Part shown: piece after piece, positions 9,581 through 23,989 of the stretch
How positions within the stretch are numbered: the stretch's first letter is position 1
Layout of the letters: each line of letters opens with the position of its first letter
DNA from: Bacillus sp. N1-1
Lineage (GTDB): Bacteria > Bacillota > Bacilli > Bacillales > Guptibacillaceae
Direction: 5' to 3'
Assembly (NCBI RefSeq): GCF_009818105.1
Contig: NZ_CP046564.1
Coordinates: 4,216,001-4,280,000, forward strand
Length of the DNA: 64,000 bases
Notes under the pieces: model-generated
Told to the model about the DNA's origin: nothing
Seen by the model: only the letters and a program-made list of their open reading frames with translations
Database searches by the model: none
Program-made: the position numbers and the translations under genes

Positions 9581-9996
9581 ACTTTGTTTTCCTTTCTAAG
9601 GTTCGTATCATTTTCATCGAGCCACTCTAAATTTTTAAATAAATCATCGCGGCTATACGTAGCGAGCTCAAAATTATTTGTCATGATAATCGCTTCAGTC
9701 GGACACACCTCTGTGCATAGATCGCACAAAATGCAAATTTCGAAATTAATATCGTACGTATCGATAATTTTCCCCTTTTTAGTTGGATCGGGATGTTTTA
9801 TACCTGTCAATGAAATGCAGTCTGTCGGACAAATGGCAACACACTGATTACATACAATACACTTCTCAGGATAAAATTTTTGAATGCCGCGAAACCGATC
9901 TGGTAAAGCAAGGGGCTGATCCGGATACTGGTACGTCACTTTTTCCTTCGTCATGTTTTTGAGGGTGTAAGCTAATCCTTTCGCTAGTCCACGCAT
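9577..9996 (-). CDS. nuoI: NADH-quinone oxidoreductase subunit I (2x 4Fe-4S)
   Basis: NuoI carries two 4Fe-4S clusters in the peripheral arm that pass electrons to NuoB. The 139-residue protein contains CIVCNQCVAICP and CILCDLCTEVCP, both complete CxxCxxCxxxCP motifs. The start ATG follows a GGGAGG box. With NuoE, F and G absent from this locus, NuoI is the electron entry candidate; in related modules a ferredoxin is the likely donor (inference). It sits between nuoH and nuoJ. Confidence 0.95.
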   Translation of the reverse strand: MRGLAKGLAYTLKNMTKEKVTYQYPDQPLALPDRFRGIQKFYPEKCIVCNQCVAICPTDCISLTGIKHPDPTKKGKIIDTYDINFEICILCDLCTEVCPTEAIIMTNNFELATYSRDDLFKNLEWLDENDTNLRKENKV

Positions 9997-10014
9997 GCTG
10001 GCTTCCTCCCTTGT

Positions 10015-11022
10015 TTAGAATGAACGAATGATCTCTATCACAATGGTCGTTAGAAAAATGTTTAATAAAGCGAGCGGTAAAAGGATTTTCCATCCGAATG
10101 ACATAAGTTGATCGGCTCGGAGACGAGGAAACGTGCCGCGAATCCAGATCATCAGGAATACGATGAAAATAAATTTAAGCGCAAACCAGACTGCGCCTGG
10201 TATAAAGGTTAAGAACGGGATCGCCTGCCATCCTCCAAGAAAAAGAATCGTTGTTAACGAGGCCATCGCAAATAAATAAACATATTCCGCAAGCATAAAG
10301 AATGCAAAGCGAAATCCTGAATATTCAACGTGATAACCTGCGACGAGCTCTGATTCTGCCTCAGGTAAGTCAAATGGGGTTCGATTCAATTCTGCAACGG
10401 AAGCAATCAAAAAGATTAGAAACGCAAGCGGTTGTTTAAATAGAAATGCAACGGACTCCTGCTCGGCAATAATTGTATTGAGATTTAACGATCCTGTTAA
10501 CAGCACAATTCCTACAACACTCATCACAAGCGGAATTTCATAGGAAATCATCTGAGCCGCTGATCGCATGCTACCAAGCAACGCATATTTATTGTTCGAT
10601 GCCCATCCCCCTGCTAGAATACCTATCGTTGATATCCCAGATATCGCAATATAATAAAGCAAGCCAACGCCAATATTGGCAAAGGAAACCTGCTCTGTTA
10701 GCGGAAGGGCAGCGATCACGATAAACGCCGGTGCAAAGGCAACAACAGGTGCAATGATAAAGAGCGGGCGATCCGCATCGCGTGGAATTGTATCTTCTTT
10801 TAATAACAGCTTCAAGACGTCCGCTACCGTTTGTAGTAAACCGAATCGCCCACCAACTCTGTTTGGACCATGACGGAGCTGCATAAACCCAAGCACTTTT
10901 CGCTCAGCCAAAATGGCGTACGTAACGAACCCGAGTACAACCATTAACATGGCGACACCGACAAGGAAAAAACTGAGCGTCTGCCAGTATCCGGGTGGTG
11001 ATGCAAGCATGTCGTTGATCAT
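10015..11022 (-). CDS. nuoH: NADH-quinone oxidoreductase subunit H
   Basis: NuoH forms the quinone chamber at the join of the two arms of complex I. The 335-residue protein has eight predicted helices. It carries the family motif ERKVLGFMQLRHGPNRVG (about 41-58) and a strongly charged loop TPFDLPEAESELVAGYHVEY (about 216-235), which contains the quinone-channel glutamates. It overlaps the nuoD stop by one base. Confidence 0.95.
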   Translation of the reverse strand: MINDMLASPPGYWQTLSFFLVGVAMLMVVLGFVTYAILAERKVLGFMQLRHGPNRVGGRFGLLQTVADVLKLLLKEDTIPRDADRPLFIIAPVVAFAPAFIVIAALPLTEQVSFANIGVGLLYYIAISGISTIGILAGGWASNNKYALLGSMRSAAQMISYEIPLVMSVVGIVLLTGSLNLNTIIAEQESVAFLFKQPLAFLIFLIASVAELNRTPFDLPEAESELVAGYHVEYSGFRFAFFMLAEYVYLFAMASLTTILFLGGWQAIPFLTFIPGAVWFALKFIFIVFLMIWIRGTFPRLRADQLMSFGWKILLPLALLNIFLTTIVIEIIRSF

Positions 11023-12119
11023 TAGCCGTCCACCTCCCCGAGCACAATATCAATGCCACCGAGAATAGCGATCAAGTTCGAGATATTCTCCCCTTCTAGT
11101 AGCTCAGGTAAAATTTGCAAATTATAAAAAGACGGTCGACGAAACTTCAGGCGATAAGGCTCTTTTTTCCCTTTGGAGGCAATGTAGCAGCCAATTTCTC
11201 CGCGCGGCGATTCAATGCGCACGTACGTCTCACCTGCAGGAGGCTTAATGATCCGCGGAACTTTCGCCATAATCGGCCCTTCAGAAATTTGTTCCACTGC
11301 CTGCTCGACGATTTTTAGCGCTTCTTCAATTTCAGCCATACGACAGTTGTAACGCGCCAGTGCGTCACCTTGCGGAAAGACGGGAATTTCAAACTGAAAG
11401 CGATCATAAAGCGAATAAGGTTCGTTTTTCCTGAGGTCCCACTGCACGCCTGTACAGCGTAGGTTTGCACCGCTTAATGAGTACGCGAGCGCCTTTTGTT
11501 TGGAATAAGCGCCTACCCCTTTCATTCTCGCCATAAAAATTTCATTCCCTGTTACGAGATCATGGTAGCCTGCGAGCTGCTCTCTCATATACGGCACGAA
11601 CTCTCGTACCTTCTCAAGCCATCCTTCAGGCGCATCCCATTTGACGCCACCAACGCGCATATAATTAAAGGTCAGTCGTCCCCCAGAAATTTCTGTTAAC
11701 AAATTAATGATCACTTCTCGCTCTCTGAAGGCATAAAGAAACGGACTCATCGCGCCAATGTCGAGCAAATAGGTGCCGAACCAAACAAGGTGACTCGCTA
11801 TTCTTCCAAGCTCCATCACAATGACGCGAAGGTAATCCGCTCGCTCAGGAATGTCCATCGCCATCATCGTTTCAACAGCATGGCAGAGAATGTAATTATT
11901 CGTCATTGCAGCAAGATAATCCATTCTGTCTGTATACGGGATAATCTGCGTGTATTGCAGGTTTTCTGCAATCTTTTCCGTGCCTCTATGCAGGTACCCG
12001 ATAACAGGCTTTGCTTCTTTTATGACTTCTCCATCAATTGTAAGCACGATGCGGAAGACGCCATGCGTACTCGGATGCTGTGGACCTACATTTAAAAGCA
12101 TCTCCTCTGTCCGAATCAT
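11022..12119 (-). CDS. nuoD: NADH-quinone oxidoreductase subunit D (49 kDa)
   Basis: NuoD lines the quinone-binding pocket together with NuoB and descends from the large subunit of NiFe hydrogenases. The 365-residue protein begins almost directly with the quinone-site loop NVGPQHPSTHGVFR (about 10-23) and has the family C-terminus GGIDIVLGEVDG. It lacks the fused NuoC domain found in enterobacteria; nuoC is a separate gene ending 2 bases upstream. The hydrogenase-type nickel cysteines are absent, as expected for complex I. Confidence 0.95.
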   Translation of the reverse strand: MIRTEEMLLNVGPQHPSTHGVFRIVLTIDGEVIKEAKPVIGYLHRGTEKIAENLQYTQIIPYTDRMDYLAAMTNNYILCHAVETMMAMDIPERADYLRVIVMELGRIASHLVWFGTYLLDIGAMSPFLYAFREREVIINLLTEISGGRLTFNYMRVGGVKWDAPEGWLEKVREFVPYMREQLAGYHDLVTGNEIFMARMKGVGAYSKQKALAYSLSGANLRCTGVQWDLRKNEPYSLYDRFQFEIPVFPQGDALARYNCRMAEIEEALKIVEQAVEQISEGPIMAKVPRIIKPPAGETYVRIESPRGEIGCYIASKGKKEPYRLKFRRPSFYNLQILPELLEGENISNLIAILGGIDIVLGEVDG

Positions 12120-12121
12120 CG

Positions 12122-13261
12122 CTACACCTCCACATCATAAGGCTCATAATCTTTTCGAAGCGGATGCCCGACCCAGTCATCTGGCATCATGATTCGCGTT
12201 AAATTCGGATGCTCATTGAAAACAATGCCGAGAAGGTCATACCCTTCTCGCTCAGGCCAGTTCGCCCCAACCCAAAGGGACGTCAGCGAATCAATGACAG
12301 GTGTCTCTCGATCAATTTTCACTTTTAGGGCAACGCTCTGGCGATTTTGATACGAATACAGGTGATTGTAAATTTCCATATGAGTCTCAAAATCGGTGCC
12401 GTGCGTTTCAGAAAGATAATCAAAAGCGAGAAGCTCATTGTATTTAAGGAACTGCGCCACTTTTAAGTACGTTTCTTTCCTCGCAACAAGCGTCGGCACG
12501 TCTTTCGCGAGACGATTAATATAGGCATCTTCAAGAAAGTCGTCCCCAAGGTTTTCTCGAATAATGTGCAGGTATCGATCAAGCACAGGCTGATTTGGTG
12601 AAGGGCTTTCTTCTTTTATAGGCTCATCAGTTTTCGAAGCAGCCTTCTTCGCTTTAGCTGCAGCGGCTTTTGCCTTTGCAGCTGCGATCGCTTTTGCTTT
12701 CTCATCCGTAGCGTCGGAATCACCTGCCTCTTTTTGCTTTCTTAGGGCTGCCGCTTTCGCCTTTGCAGCTGCTACAGCTTTCTTTTTCGCAAGGGCTGCC
12801 GCGTCTTCCCCCTCTCCCTCTAGTTGCTCCCCTTTTTCTTTCTGCTTTTTCAGCGCAGCGGCCTTCGCCTTCGCTGCAGCAACCGCCTTCTTTTTCGCAA
12901 GGGCGACATCGTCTTCTGATGCTTCCTGACCCGTTTCGTTTTGATTCATTTCTTTTTGTTTTTTCAGTGCCGCCGCTTTCGCCTTCGCGGCTGCGACTGC
13001 TTTCTTTTTCGCAAGTTCAACGTCTTCTTCCTCCGCTATCTCCGCTACGCTATTCTGTTCACTTTTCTCCATTTCTTTTTGCTTTTTAAGCGCAGCGGCT
13101 TTTGCTTTAGCCGCTGCGACCGCTTTTTTCTTTTGAAGCTCAAGGTCATCAGCAGGATTCTCGGCTTCCGCCTTCTTTTTCCGTAACTCAGCCGCCTTCC
13201 GCTTTGCTTCTTCTACGGCTTTTCGTTTTGCTTCCAGCTCTTCAGGTGTTTGATCGCTCAT
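12122..13261 (-). CDS. nuoC: NADH-quinone oxidoreductase subunit C with Lys/Ala repeat extension
   Basis: The 30-kDa-type subunit of complex I. Only the C-terminal part (about 225-379) is the conserved NuoC domain, ending with the family signature [16 protein letters not shown] and [15 protein letters not shown]. The first about 220 residues are a low-complexity helix-forming extension with four near-identical 20-residue units, [20 protein letters not shown] type, at about 44-63, 85-104, 123-142 and 159-178, plus a shorter fifth unit near 188-208. Acidic linkers separate them. Similar but not identical Ala/Lys extensions occur in NuoC of the B. cereus group, to my knowledge. The gene overlaps nuoB by 4 bases. 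Confidence 0.93.
   Translation of the reverse strand: MSDQTPEELEAKRKAVEEAKRKAAELRKKKAEAENPADDLELQKKKAVAAAKAKAAALKKQKEMEKSEQNSVAEIAEEEDVELAKKKAVAAAKAKAAALKKQKEMNQNETGQEASEDDVALAKKKAVAAAKAKAAALKKQKEKGEQLEGEGEDAAALAKKKAVAAAKAKAAALRKQKEAGDSDATDEKAKAIAAAKAKAAAAKAKKAASKTDEPIKEESPSPNQPVLDRYLHIIRENLGDDFLEDAYINRLAKDVPTLVARKETYLKVAQFLKYNELLAFDYLSETHGTDFETHMEIYNHLYSYQNRQSVALKVKIDRETPVIDSLTSLWVGANWPEREGYDLLGIVFNEHPNLTRIMMPDDWVGHPLRKDYEPYDVEV
12630..13170 (-). repeat. Coding repeat block in nuoC
   Basis: DNA encoding the five Lys/Ala-rich units of NuoC. The 60-bp coding units are highly similar (GCA/GCG/GCT alternate at alanine codons) and are spaced about 110-125 bp apart by acidic linkers. Unit number could vary between strains through slippage or recombination. 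Confidence 0.8.
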
Positions 13262-13776
13262 CGATTCGTCACCCGCTTTCCGGTGCGCGCTTCATAGCGA
13301 ATTTTTTCTTGTAGTTTATTTATGCCGTATATGAGGGCTGCCGGGTTTGGCGGGCAGCCAGGGATATACACATCAACAGGGACGATTTGATCGACTCCTT
13401 TAACAACAGCGTAGGAGTTAATATAAGGCCCGCCAGCTGTCGCGCAAGAGCCCATCGCAATAACCCATTTTGGTTCAGGCATTTGATCATAAAGACGCTT
13501 TAGTACTGGAGCCATTTTTTTCGTTACGGTTCCTGATACAATCATGACATCAGACTGTCTCGGAGACGTTCGAAAAAACGTTCCAAAGCGATCAAGGTCA
13601 TAGTGTGAAGCCCCTGAACCCATCATTTCAATGGCACAGCAGGCGAGACCAAACGTTAACGGCCAGAGCGAATTGCTTCGTGCCCACGCCTTTACATTTT
13701 CAAGCGTTGCGAGAAAAACATTATGCTTCATTTCCTCGTATTCTTCCGGCGTTATATTTTCTAAGTTTAAATCCAT
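13258..13776 (-). CDS. nuoB: NADH-quinone oxidoreductase subunit B
   Basis: NuoB holds cluster N2, the last iron-sulfur centre before quinone. The 172-residue protein has the four ligands Cys46, Cys47, Cys111 and Cys141 (in [18 protein letters not shown] and IPGCPPNP). The ATG at 13774-13776 is preferred over longer in-frame starts because GAAGGTG precedes it and the N-terminus [17 protein letters not shown] matches Bacillus homologues. It overlaps the nuoA end by 10 bases. Confidence 0.95.
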   Translation of the reverse strand: MDLNLENITPEEYEEMKHNVFLATLENVKAWARSNSLWPLTFGLACCAIEMMGSGASHYDLDRFGTFFRTSPRQSDVMIVSGTVTKKMAPVLKRLYDQMPEPKWVIAMGSCATAGGPYINSYAVVKGVDQIVPVDVYIPGCPPNPAALIYGINKLQEKIRYEARTGKRVTNR

Positions 13777-14144
13777 TTCAACACCTTCTTTTTCCATGCG
13801 TATAGTAAGCCAATTAATAGCATGACAATAAAGATCATCATTTCGATGAACGCAAAGAAACCAAGCTTTTGATAGGCAACCGCCCATGGATACAAGAAAA
13901 CGGTTTCGACATCAAAGATGACAAAAAGCAGTCCGAATAAATAATAACGAACGTTATACTGAATCCAGCTTTGGTGAAACGGCTCAATGCCGCTTTCATA
14001 GGTTGTTTGTTTCTCAGATGTTGGTTTTGAGGGACGAAGGAATCTTCCTGCCGTTAGGGCAACAGCTGGAAGGAGAAGGCCAAGGAAAAGGAACATGATT
14101 ACGAAGAGGTAACTATTTTGGTACACGTTAAGCGATTCACCCAT
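13767..14144 (-). CDS. nuoA: NADH-quinone oxidoreductase subunit A
   Basis: NuoA is a three-helix membrane subunit beside the quinone channel. The 125-residue protein has helices at about 12-34, 65-85 and 93-115, and the conserved acidic segment [15 protein letters not shown]. The ATG at 14142-14144 follows a GGAGAG box. It is the first gene of the operon. I see no clear sigma-A promoter in the 120-bp gap to the divergent gene at 14265. Confidence 0.94.
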   Translation of the reverse strand: MGESLNVYQNSYLFVIMFLFLGLLLPAVALTAGRFLRPSKPTSEKQTTYESGIEPFHQSWIQYNVRYYLFGLLFVIFDVETVFLYPWAVAYQKLGFFAFIEMMIFIVMLLIGLLYAWKKKVLKWI

Positions 14145-14264
14145 GAAGGTCTCTCCTCTCATCGTGCTGTAAAGTTGCTAGTCTTGTATACTAATTCAAC
14201 ATCCCCACTCTTATTCTTGCTTTTATTTGTAAGTTTTTTTAAAATTTCGAACAGAGGTGATCAA

Positions 14265-14750
14265 ATGAGCGATAAACGAATCCGAACGCTGACAGAAAAG
14301 CTGTGGGCAAGAAATAAATATATGGTGATGGCCAAAGGCTATGAACATTACAAAAACATAGGAAATTCATTAAAGAAATCGCAATCTCCTGAAGAGCTGC
14401 TTTACGTCTATGACTTACTAAAGGAAACCTTAACTCTTCCCTATACTAAAAAAGGTATGCGGACAACACTCCAACATATGTGGGGCTATTTCAAAAAAAG
14501 GGCAACAAGTGAGGAAAAAGAAGAATTTATCGCGGTTATGAATGAGCAACTATCTGATTTAGTTCCCTTAACCGATCACAACATGGAAGTGATTCGAAAG
14601 CAACTTTGGAAGCTACTCGAAACATATCCGTCTGATTATTTGTTACAAAGCAGCTTTGTTCAACCACAGAGGAAATGGAATGAGGTGTATGATCAAAAAC
14701 AGATGCGGATTGTCTCAAGAGAAGATTATCTAGAAAGCAGTGAAAAATAG
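14265..14750 (+). CDS. DUF1722 (YbgA-like) domain protein
   Basis: A 161-residue soluble protein matching the DUF1722/YbgA domain, with the N-terminal signature LWARNKYMVMAKGYEHYKNIG (about 10-30). The domain often follows a DUF523 domain and its function is unknown; here it stands alone. The ATG at 14265 follows AGAGGTGA; an upstream in-frame extension is hydrophobic and unsupported. It is divergent from nuoA, and the 120-bp gap must hold both promoters. Confidence 0.8.
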   Translation: MSDKRIRTLTEKLWARNKYMVMAKGYEHYKNIGNSLKKSQSPEELLYVYDLLKETLTLPYTKKGMRTTLQHMWGYFKKRATSEEKEEFIAVMNEQLSDLVPLTDHNMEVIRKQLWKLLETYPSDYLLQSSFVQPQRKWNEVYDQKQMRIVSREDYLESSEK

Positions 14751-14805
14751 AAGGATTTCTACCTTAGCTTCCCGTAGTTAACCAACAAAAGAAGGTGGGA
14801 CGAAA

Positions 14806-15366
14806 ATGACAAACTATATCGCATTATTAAGAGGAATCAACGTCGGCGGAAAAAATAAAATCCAAATGGGCAAATTGCGCGATGCCCTTTCAAATGAAGG
14901 GTTTCAGAATGTGAAAACGTATATTCAAAGTGGGAATGTTTTGTTTGAATCAGAAGAACCTGGAGCCCTTTTAAGAAAAATGATGGAAGGGATTATTCGT
15001 AAACAGTTTGAATTAAAAGTCCCAGTCGTTTTAAGGACCGCTGTAGAGTGGAAGAATATCATCGAAAACTGTCCTTTCCGTGATGAACAAATTTTAAAAG
15101 CGCAGGAAACAGCGATTGGGGAGAGTCTTTATGTGGCAATGTTAGCAGAACCTCTATTACCGGATGACGAAAAGAAGCTTCTTACATATGCATCTGAAAC
15201 CGAAGAATGTGAGATTAGAGGTAGGGAAATTTATTTACTGTTTCATGAGAGCATTCGAAACTCAAAACTTGCGGCCTTCATCACTCGGTCTAGTGAGTAT
15301 GCGACCGTACGAAATTGGAAAACGATTAACAAAATGAATAGCTTGCTACCGAATGTACAGTCTTAA
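14806..15366 (+). CDS. DUF1697 family protein
   Basis: A 186-residue cytoplasmic protein of the DUF1697 family, recognised by its N-terminal signature YIALLRGINVGGKNKI and the segment VKTYIQSGNVLFES (about 36-50). Family function is unknown. An AGAAGGTGGG box precedes the ATG. It follows the DUF1722 gene by 55 bases on the same strand and ends at a hairpin shared with convergent atpC. Confidence 0.85.
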   Translation: MTNYIALLRGINVGGKNKIQMGKLRDALSNEGFQNVKTYIQSGNVLFESEEPGALLRKMMEGIIRKQFELKVPVVLRTAVEWKNIIENCPFRDEQILKAQETAIGESLYVAMLAEPLLPDDEKKLLTYASETEECEIRGREIYLLFHESIRNSKLAAFITRSSEYATVRNWKTINKMNSLLPNVQS

Positions 15367-15373
15367 TTGCAAA

Positions 15374-15406
15374 AAAGCACCAGCGGTAAGTTCCCGCTGG
15401 TGCTTT
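15374..15406 (-). terminator. Bidirectional terminator between the DUF1697 gene and atpC
   Basis: A perfect 13-bp stem (AAAGCACCAGCGG with its complement) with a 7-base loop. On the minus strand it is followed by T residues (T6), fitting atpC best. Confidence 0.85.
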
Positions 15407-15410
15407 CCAA

Positions 15411-15839
<429 letters not shown>

Positions 15840-15869
15840 TTAGAAAAGCTGGCTTATCGCCCAAATAGC

Positions 15870-15914
15870 AAAAAAGTGGGAGCGAAGGCCTTATGAGTCT
15901 CCGCCCTACTTTTT
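15870..15914 (-). terminator. Terminator-like hairpin inside the atp operon (atpD-atpC)
   Basis: Directly after the atpD stop, on the minus strand, AAAAAGT then GGGCGGAG pairs with CTTCGC, CCC and ACTTTT, with small mismatches, and is followed by six T. This has the form of an intrinsic terminator but lies before atpC; it may reduce expression of atpC or mark an RNA processing site. Confidence 0.6.
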
Positions 15915-15916
15915 AT

Positions 15917-17347
<1,431 letters not shown>

Positions 17348-17411
17348 TTAAGCTGCCAAAACAAGAAGCATTCTTGTGTGGCATTTATGTTTTGAAAAAA
17401 TATATACGTAC

Positions 17412-18275
<864 letters not shown>

Positions 18276-18324
18276 TCATTTCACCACCTTTTAAGCTGGC
18301 CGCGGCGTTTCCGCCGCATCCCTC

Positions 18325-19839
<1,515 letters not shown>

Positions 19840-19852
19840 TCACCCCTATCTT

Positions 19853-20934
<1,082 letters not shown>

Positions 20935-21016
20935 TCATACAAAACGAATGGCGAAGGTTTCATTTCGAAACTTTCTCCGCCATCATGAAACAAATCCGTA
21001 TCCTTATCTAATTGAA

Positions 21017-21250
<234 letters not shown>

Positions 21251-21292
21251 TCATAAATATTTTTTATAATAAAAACTCATTGATACCTTGTT

Positions 21293-22391
<1,099 letters not shown>

Positions 22392-22589
22392 TTAATCTTC
22401 CCCTGTAAACTTATGTAGAAGACGAACCAATCCATAAACTCCTCCGCCCAAACCGAGCAAAAGACCAATTATGAGAAAAAGTGGAAAAGTGTCGAATAAG
22501 CGATCCATCCATCTCCCCAAAAATACCCCCGTAAGGATCGATCCAACAAGATAAGAAAGGATTGTCGTATAGAGGGCCATCGCCTTCAA
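22392..22589 (-). CDS. atpZ: AtpZ/AtpI family small membrane protein
   Basis: A 65-residue two-helix protein (about 5-25 and 35-58) of the AtpZ family, first gene of the atp operon as in Bacillus pseudofirmus; B. subtilis lacks it. The motif FLGRWMDRLF separates the helices. The start is TTG at 22587-22589 because an AAGGAG box lies 8 bases before it; the ATG three codons later would be too far from that box. AtpZ has been linked to Mg2+ or Ca2+ supply and AtpI-linked assembly. Confidence 0.82.
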   Translation of the reverse strand: MKAMALYTTILSYLVGSILTGVFLGRWMDRLFDTFPLFLIIGLLLGLGGGVYGLVRLLHKFTGED

Positions 22590-22672
22590 TTAAAGCGCTC
22601 CTTTGCTATAAAGGTAAGTCATTGAAAAGGATGTTTCGAGTAAATGAAAACCTTATCACTATACCCTTTGTA

Positions 22673-22701
22673 AGTCTACAATAGGGTGTACTTGATGTCA
22701 A
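22673..22701 (-). promoter_or_regulatory. Sigma-A promoter of the atp operon
   Basis: On the minus strand a perfect TTGACA (-35) is followed by a 17-bp spacer and TAGACT (-10). The distance from the -10 box to the atpZ start is about 85 bases. Confidence 0.85.
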
Positions 22702-22886
22702 TGTGTTTGGAGGAAATGGTGTGATCAAATTCACAAATGAAAAAACGCTTAAAAAAGCCTGTAATAACAAGGATAGTAACGCTTACAGGAGCAGAGTTGT
22801 GTTAATCAAAGAAAACAGGGAATGATCCCCTATTATTTAAGGCGGAATTTGTCACTTTTTTTTCACATTTGATGACATCTCGACAA

Positions 22887-22918
22887 AAAAATCTCTTCCT
22901 GTGAAGGAAGAGATTTTT
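22887..22918 (-). terminator. Intrinsic terminator of upp
   Basis: A 13-bp stem AAAAATCTCTTCC with its complement and a 6-base loop, followed on the minus strand by T residues. It lies just after the upp stop. Confidence 0.85.
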
Positions 22919-22923
22919 CCAAA

Positions 22924-23553
22924 TTACTTCGTTCCGTACAAACGATCTCCGGCATCGCCGAGACCTGGAACAATGTAGCCTTTTTCATTTAGTTTCTCAT
23001 CAAGACCTGCGATGTAAATATCCACATCAGGGTGCGCCTCGTTAAGAAGCTCTACGCCTTCAGGTGCTGCGATCAGACACATCATTTTAATGTTTTTCGC
23101 TCCGCGTTTCTTAAGGGAGTTGATCGCTTCAACAGCCGAACCACCTGTTGCAAGCATTGGATCAATCACGATGAATTCACGTTCTTCAATATCAGCAGGA
23201 AGCTTTACATAGTATTCTACCGGTTGAAGCGTTTCAGGATCACGATAAAGACCAACGTGTCCTACTTTTGCAGCAGGGATCAGCTTAAGGATTCCGTCTG
23301 TCATGCCAAGTCCGGCTCTTAGAATCGGAACTAGTCCAAGCTTTTTACCTGAAAGAACTTTTGATTTCGCTTCGGTTACAGGCGTTTTGACCATCACTTC
23401 TTCAGTCGGAAGCTCTCTTGTAATTTCATAAGCCATTAACGCTGCGACTTCGTCCACAAGTTCACGGAACTCCTTCGTTCCTGTTTTCTCATCACGAATG
23501 TATGTAAGCTTATGCTGAATCAACGGATGATCGAACACGTATACTTTACCCAT
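22924..23553 (-). CDS. upp: Uracil phosphoribosyltransferase
   Basis: Upp converts uracil and PRPP to UMP in pyrimidine salvage. The 209-residue protein has the PRPP-binding loop [14 protein letters not shown] (about 128-141) and the C-terminal uracil site [18 protein letters not shown]. The ATG at 23551-23553 is chosen because a GGGGAG box precedes it and [17 protein letters not shown] is the normal family N-terminus. It follows glyA as in B. subtilis but has its own promoter and terminator here. Confidence 0.96.
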   Translation of the reverse strand: MGKVYVFDHPLIQHKLTYIRDEKTGTKEFRELVDEVAALMAYEITRELPTEEVMVKTPVTEAKSKVLSGKKLGLVPILRAGLGMTDGILKLIPAAKVGHVGLYRDPETLQPVEYYVKLPADIEEREFIVIDPMLATGGSAVEAINSLKKRGAKNIKMMCLIAAPEGVELLNEAHPDVDIYIAGLDEKLNEKGYIVPGLGDAGDRLYGTK

Positions 23554-23603
23554 CGTATGCACTCCCCTTTTCGTTTTGGTTTCGTTCCTAAATCTTCTTC
23601 GCA

Positions 23604-23632
23604 ATTTTACAGAAAAACGCGAGTTGATTCAA
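23604..23632 (-). promoter_or_regulatory. Sigma-A promoter of upp
   Basis: On the minus strand TTGAAT, a 17-bp spacer and TAAAAT, 51 bases before the upp start codon. Confidence 0.7.
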
Positions 23633-23707
23633 GGCTTTCAAAGATGATGAAATATTCACGCTCTTCCTGCCTGAACAAACGCACAGCTTAATAACCAATT
23701 ATTGACT

Positions 23708-23739
23708 AAAAACGCCGGGAAAAGGTGATCTCCCGGCGT
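23708..23739 (-). terminator. Original terminator of glyA, now displaced
   Basis: A perfect 9-bp stem ACGCCGGGA with its complement, followed on the minus strand by TTTTTAG. It now lies about 245 bases after the glyA stop because the element at 23756-23980 has inserted between them. Confidence 0.8.
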
Positions 23740-23746
23740 CTGTGTC

Positions 23747-23755
23747 TATTTAATA
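23747..23755 (+). repeat. Target-site duplication, left copy
   Basis: TATTTAATA immediately left of the element at 23756-23980; identical to 23981-23989. Confidence 0.75.
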
Positions 23756-23980
23756 CACTCTTTTCGTAGATATTGTTACTTTTAGATAAGTGGTTAATTT
23801 CCGCTCCAGGATGCTCGCTTTCCGCGGGGCGGGCGGTGAGCCTCCTCGTCGCTTTCGCTCCTGTGGGGTCTCACCTGTCCCGCTAGTCCCGCAGGAGTCG
23901 AGCATCCTTCCGCTACAATTAGCGAAGTGTGGCTTTTATTCAATTATTGATTCAAAAGCAACCATCTATTAGATAAGAGC
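23756..23980 (+). mobile_element. MITE-like element, copy 1 (225 bp)
   Basis: A non-coding element about 95 percent identical to 45255-45481. Its ends are imperfect inverted repeats (CTCTTTTCGTAGAT...TTGTTAC at the left; GTTGCTTTT and CTCTTATCTAAT read inward from the right). The GC-rich core folds on itself: GGATGCTCG pairs with CGAGCATCC and GGTGAG with CTCACC. It is flanked by the 9-bp direct repeat TATTTAATA. It carries no reading frame for a transposase, so it would depend on one supplied elsewhere. It separates the glyA stop codon from the glyA terminator. Confidence 0.75.
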
Positions 23981-23989
23981 TATTTAATA
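23981..23989 (+). repeat. Target-site duplication, right copy
   Basis: TATTTAATA directly right of the element; it includes the glyA stop codon (TTA on this strand, 23984-23986). Confidence 0.75.

Larger units (their letters stand above)
22590..22923. other. Intergenic region with the atp promoter and upp terminator
   Basis: This 334-bp gap between upp and atpZ holds the atp promoter (22673-22701) and the upp terminator (22887-22918). On the minus strand near 22770-22800 a weak CCTGTAA / TTACAGG hairpin followed by CTTTTTT is visible upstream of the promoter. I see no gene. Confidence 0.7.
23554..23983. other. Intergenic region: upp promoter, glyA terminator, MITE-like element
   Basis: This 430-bp gap between upp and glyA has no gene. 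It contains the upp promoter (23604-23632), the glyA terminator (23708-23739) and the inserted element at 23756-23980. Confidence 0.8.

Noticed and set aside
12763..13089. 108-codon frame opposite nuoC
   Set aside because: It is the antisense of the Lys/Ala repeats and mirrors their period; no start signal.
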